Positions 60,634-64,000 of a stretch of DNA of 64,000 nt are shown piece by piece. Under the pieces are notes generated by a model. The model had not been told where the DNA came from. It made no database searches and worked only from the letters and a program-made list of their open reading frames with translations. Every line of letters begins with the position of its first letter. The stretch's first letter is position 1. The stretch is from Prosopocoilus inquinatus (Eukaryota > Arthropoda > Insecta > Coleoptera > Lucanidae). A program made the translations under genes and the position numbers. The DNA lies in the NCBI GenBank assembly GCA_036172665.1, contig CM069869.1, positions 248,001-312,000 of the forward strand. The letters are read 5' to 3'.

Positions 60634-63600
60634 TCATACCCGGCGCCTCCGCCAATTTTTTTCAGAAAAATCGCGAATACTCAGAGACGGAGAGAAATGG
60701 AACGATGCTGTCTTCTCCGTTGGATGACCAGTGGAGAACGTCATTCCCCTGAGAGGGAAACGTTTAATTCCCCCACAAACAGCAATTTTTCCAAAGCGAA
60801 AACTTCTTTTCCAATCGAGTGTGAAGGTCGAAACTGCATCTGTATTATGCAGCTGACCGAATGCTACGCAGCAGTGAAAACCACATCTTCCTAACTCCAA
60901 CCGTTCCGGAGATATTGCTTGTTAAAATTCATACCCGGCGCCTCCGCCAATTTTTTCCAGAAAAATCGCGATTACTCAGAGATGGAGAGAGATGGAACGA
61001 TGCTGTTTTCTCCGTTGGATGATCAGTGGAGAACGTCATTCCCCTGAGAGGTAAACGTTTAATTCCCCCAAAAACAGCAATTTTTCCAAAGCGAAAACTT
61101 CTTTTCCAATCGAGTGTGAAGGTCGAAACTGCATCTGTATTATGCAGCTGGCCGAATGCTACGCAGCAGTGAAAACCACATCTTCCTAACTCCAACCGTT
61201 CCGGAGATATTGCTTGTTAAAATTCATACCCGGCGCCTCCGCCAATATTTTTCAGAAAAATCGCGATTACTCAGAGACGGAGAGAAATGGAACGATGCTG
61301 TCTTCTCCGTTGGATGACCAGTGGAGAACGTCATTCTCCTGAGAGGTAAACGTTTAATTCCCCCAAAAACAGCAATTTTTCCAAAGCGAAAACTACTTTT
61401 CCAATCGAGTGTGAAGGTCGAAACTGCATCTGTATTATGCAGCTGGCCGAATGCTACGCAGCAGTGAAAACCACATCTTCCTAACTCCAACCGTTCCGGA
61501 GATATTGCTTGTTAAAATTCATACCCGGCGCCTCCGCCAATATTTTTCAGAAAAATCGCGATTACTCAGAGACGGAGAGAAATGGAACGATGCTGTCTTC
61601 TCCGTTGGATGACCAGTGGAGAACGTCATTCTCCTGAGAGGTAAACGTTTAATTCCCCCAAAAACAGCAATTTTTCCAAAGCGAAAACTTCTTTTCCAAT
61701 CGAGTGTGAAGGTCGAAACTGCATCTGTATTATGCAGCTGGCCGAATGCAACGCAGCAGTGAAAACCACATCTTCCTAACTCCAACCGTTCCGGAGATAT
61801 TGCTTGTTTAAATTCATACCCGGCGCCTCCGCCAATTCCTCTTTGAAAAATCGCGATTACTCAGAGACGGAGAGAAATGGAACGATGCTGTCTTCTCCGT
61901 TGGATGACCAGTGGAGAACGTCATTCTCCTGAGAGGGAAACGTTTAATTCCCCCACAAACAGCAATTTTTCCAAAGCGAAAACTTCTTTTCCAATCGAGT
62001 GTGAAGGTCGAAACTGCATCTGTATTATGCAGCTGGCCGAATGCAACGCAGCAGTGAAAACCACATCTTCCTAACTCCAACCGTTCCGGAGATATTGCTT
62101 GTTTAAATTCATACCCGGCGCCTCCGCCAATTCCTCTTTGAAAAATCGCGATTACTCAGAGACGGAGAGAAATGGAACGATGCTGTCTTCTCCGTTGGAT
62201 GACCAGTGGAGAACGTCATTCTCCTGAGAGGGAAACGTTTAATTCCCCCACAAACAGCAATTTTTCCAAAGCGAAAACTTCTTTTCCAATCGAGTGTGAA
62301 GGTCGAAACTGCATCTGTATTATGCAGCTGGCCGAATGCTACGCAGCAGTGAAAACCACATCTTCCTAACTCCAACCGTTCCGGAGATATTGCTTGTTAA
62401 AATTCATACCCGGCGCCTCCGCCAATTTTTTTCAGAAAAATCGCGATTACTCAGAGACGGAGAGAAATGGAACGATGCTGTCTTCTCCGTTGGATGACCA
62501 GTGGAGAACGTCATTCTCCTGAGAGGTAAACGTTTAATTCCCCCAAAAACAGCAATTTTTCCAAAGCGAAAACTTCTTTTCCAATCGAGTGTGAAGGTCG
62601 AAACTGCATCTGTATTATGCAGCTGGCCGAATGCTACGCAGCAGTGAAAACCACATCTTCCTAACTCCAACCGTTCCGGAGATATTGCTTGTTAAAATTC
62701 ATACCCGGCGCCTCCGCCAATTCCTCTCTGAAAAATCGCGATTACTCAGAGACGGAGAGAAATGGAACGATGCTGTCTTCTCCGTTGGATGACCAGTGGA
62801 GAACGTCATTCTCCTGAGAGGTAAACGTTTAATTCCCCCAAAAACAGCAATTTTTCCAAAGCGAAAACTTCTTTTCCAATCGAGTGTGAAGGTCGAAACT
62901 GCATCTGTATTATGCAGCTGGCCGAATGCTACGCAGCAGTGAAAACCACATCTTCCTAACTCCAACCGTTCCGGAGATATTGCTTGTTAAAATTCATACC
63001 CGGCGCCTCCGCCAATTTTTTTCAGAAAAATCGCGATTACTCAGAGACGGAGAGAAATGGAACGATGCTGTCTTCTCCGTTGGATGACCAGTGGAGAACG
63101 TCATTCTCCTGAGAGGTAAACGTTTAATTCCCCCAAAAACAGCAATTTTTCCAAAGCGAAAACTTCTTTTCCAATCGAGTGTGAAGGTCGAAACTGCATC
63201 TGTATTATGCAGCTGGCCGAATGCTACGCAGCAGTGAAAACCAAATCTTCCTAACTCCAACCGTTCCGGAGATATTGCTTGTTAAAATTCATACCCGGCG
63301 CCTCCGCCAATTTTTTTCAGAAAAATCGCGATTACTCAGAGACGGAGAGAAATGGAACGATGCTGTCTTCTCCGTTGGATGACCAGTGGAGAACGTCATT
63401 CTCCTGAGAGGTAAACGTTTAATTCCCCCAAAAACAGCAATTTTTCCAAAGCGAAAACTTCTTTTCCAATCGAGTGTGAAGGTCGAAACTGCATCTGTAT
63501 TATGCAGCTGGCCGAATGCTACGCAGCAGTGAAAACCACATCTTCCTAACTCCAACCGTTCCGGAGATATTGCTTGTTAAAATTCATACCCGGCGCCTCC

Positions 63601-64000
63601 GCCAATTTTTATCAGAAAAATCGCGATTACTCAGAGACGGAGAGAAATGGAACGATGCTGTCTTCTCCGTTGGATGACCAGTGGAGAACGTTATTCTCCT
63701 GAGAGGGAAACCTTTAATTCCCCCAAAAACAGCAATTTTTCCAAAGCGAAAACTTCTTTTCCAATCGAGTGTGAAGGTCGAAACTGCATCTGTATTATGC
63801 AGCTGGCCGAATGCTACGCAGCAGTGAAAACCACATCTTCCTAACTCCAACCGTTCCGGAGATATTGCTTGTTAAAATTCATACCCGGCGCCTCCGCCAA
63901 TTTTTTTCAGAAAAATCGCGAATACTCAGAGACGGAGAGAAATGGAACGATGCTGTCTTCTCCGTTGGATGACCAGTGGAGAACGTCATTCTCCTGAGAG
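60634..64000 (+). repeat. Long block B, copy 2 (12 monomers, cut by window edge)
   Basis: Matches 5225-9059 type by type but lacks one monomer. The unit at 61519 begins like 6110 (EKY box, intact palindrome) and ends like 6405 (AATGCAACGC), so it looks like a hybrid produced when one unit was lost. The offset is 55409 bp before the hybrid and 55114 bp after it, a difference of exactly 295. Confidence 0.85.
63879..64000 (+). repeat. Partial satellite monomer at right edge
   Basis: The first 122 bp of a monomer, cut by the window edge just before the T/G site. It has the broken palindrome form (AATCGCGAAT) and the plain T-run box, matching the monomer at 8765 in the long-range duplicate block. 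The array continues to the right. Confidence 0.95.

Larger units (their letters stand above)
1..64000 (+). repeat. 295-bp satellite DNA array, about 217 monomers
   Basis: The same unit of about 295 bp repeats without interruption and always in the same orientation. With the unit start set at TCATACCCGG, full units run from 210 to 63878 (216 units), with partial ones at both ends. Most units are exactly 295 bp. Eleven are 294 bp through loss of one A in an A5 run, one (34387) is 294 bp through a T/A-run change, one (13190) is 274 bp and one (33520) is 277 bp. The losses add up exactly to the observed register. By eye, pairs of monomers differ at a few positions to about a dozen. The hand-counted consensus has 72 C and 60 G. 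No unique sequence, transposon or gene interrupts the array. Function is not visible in the sequence; centromeric, pericentromeric or subtelomeric heterochromatin is the usual context for such arrays. The family is not one I recognise. Confidence 0.98.

Noticed and set aside
1..64000. CRISPR array
   Set aside because: The repeats are 295 bp and contiguous, with no unique spacers and no cas genes.
1..64000. Prokaryotic origin
   Set aside because: 64 kb without a gene and over 200 near-identical head-to-tail units is not compatible with bacterial or archaeal chromosome organisation.
1..64000. CENP-B box
   Set aside because: I looked for the TTCG-4-A-2-CGGG pattern on both strands of the reference monomer and found no match around the CCCGGC or TCGAAAC sites.
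1..64000. Ribosomal spacer subrepeats
   Set aside because: No rRNA sequence is present, and spacer subrepeats rarely form unbroken runs of more than 200 units.
1..64000. Transposon-derived tandem array (terminal repeats, polymerase or helicase remnants)
   Set aside because: No terminal inverted or long terminal repeats, no target-site duplications and no recognisable transposase or polymerase sequence in any frame.
1..64000. Hidden novel gene system between the repeats
   Set aside because: The monomer register accounts for every base, leaving no room for non-satellite sequence.

Overview
The whole window is one block of satellite DNA. It is an uninterrupted, head-to-tail tandem array of a monomer of about 295 bp, roughly 45% GC by hand count, running off both edges. 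Taking the TCATACCCGG motif as unit start, the first full unit begins at 210 and the last at 63584. That gives 216 full monomers plus partial ones at 1-209 and 63879-64000. The register is explained to the base: 215 x 295 = 63425, the observed distance is 63374, and the 51-bp shortfall is the sum of an 18-bp loss, a 20-bp loss and thirteen 1-bp losses, each placed in a specific monomer. I see no transposon, unique sequence, inversion, rRNA, tRNA, CRISPR or credible protein-coding gene.

The organism is a eukaryote. Tens of kilobases of homogenised 295-bp repeats with nested higher-order duplications are typical of pericentromeric, centromeric or subtelomeric heterochromatin. CpG is not depleted (17 per consensus monomer against about 15 expected), which argues mildly against a heavily CpG-methylated genome such as a vertebrate and fits many invertebrates. 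I do not recognise the satellite family and cannot name a species.

Monomers usually differ at only a few of 295 positions. The differences are shared alleles at recurring sites, so neighbouring monomers can be read as barcodes. There is no single higher-order repeat. Instead there are many local duplications of 1, 2, 3, 4 and 6 monomers, plus older blocks found again tens of kilobases away. Examples are a perfect-looking 589-bp dimer duplication (17002-18179), a 4-monomer segment repeated every 1474 bp (14349-17001), a 4-monomer duplication (38811-41170), a 6-monomer duplication (49133-52672), and a block of 12-13 monomers at 5225-9059 that recurs at 60634-64000.

Layout: 1-11 kb and 20-29 kb carry related families (broken-palindrome, RRI and KRN-type monomers). 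11-13 kb and 29-38 kb share a second set. 13-18 kb and 45-59 kb share a third set marked by a 1-bp A-run deletion. 32.6-35.3 kb is the most diverged zone and holds an 18-bp deletion. 59-64 kb returns to the left-hand type. This mosaic is what repeated unequal exchange or gene conversion in a satellite would leave. The short open frames in each monomer are by-products of the repeat. Allele labels used below (such as RRI, KRN, EKH) are shorthand for DNA variants read through the minus-strand frame and do not imply protein.
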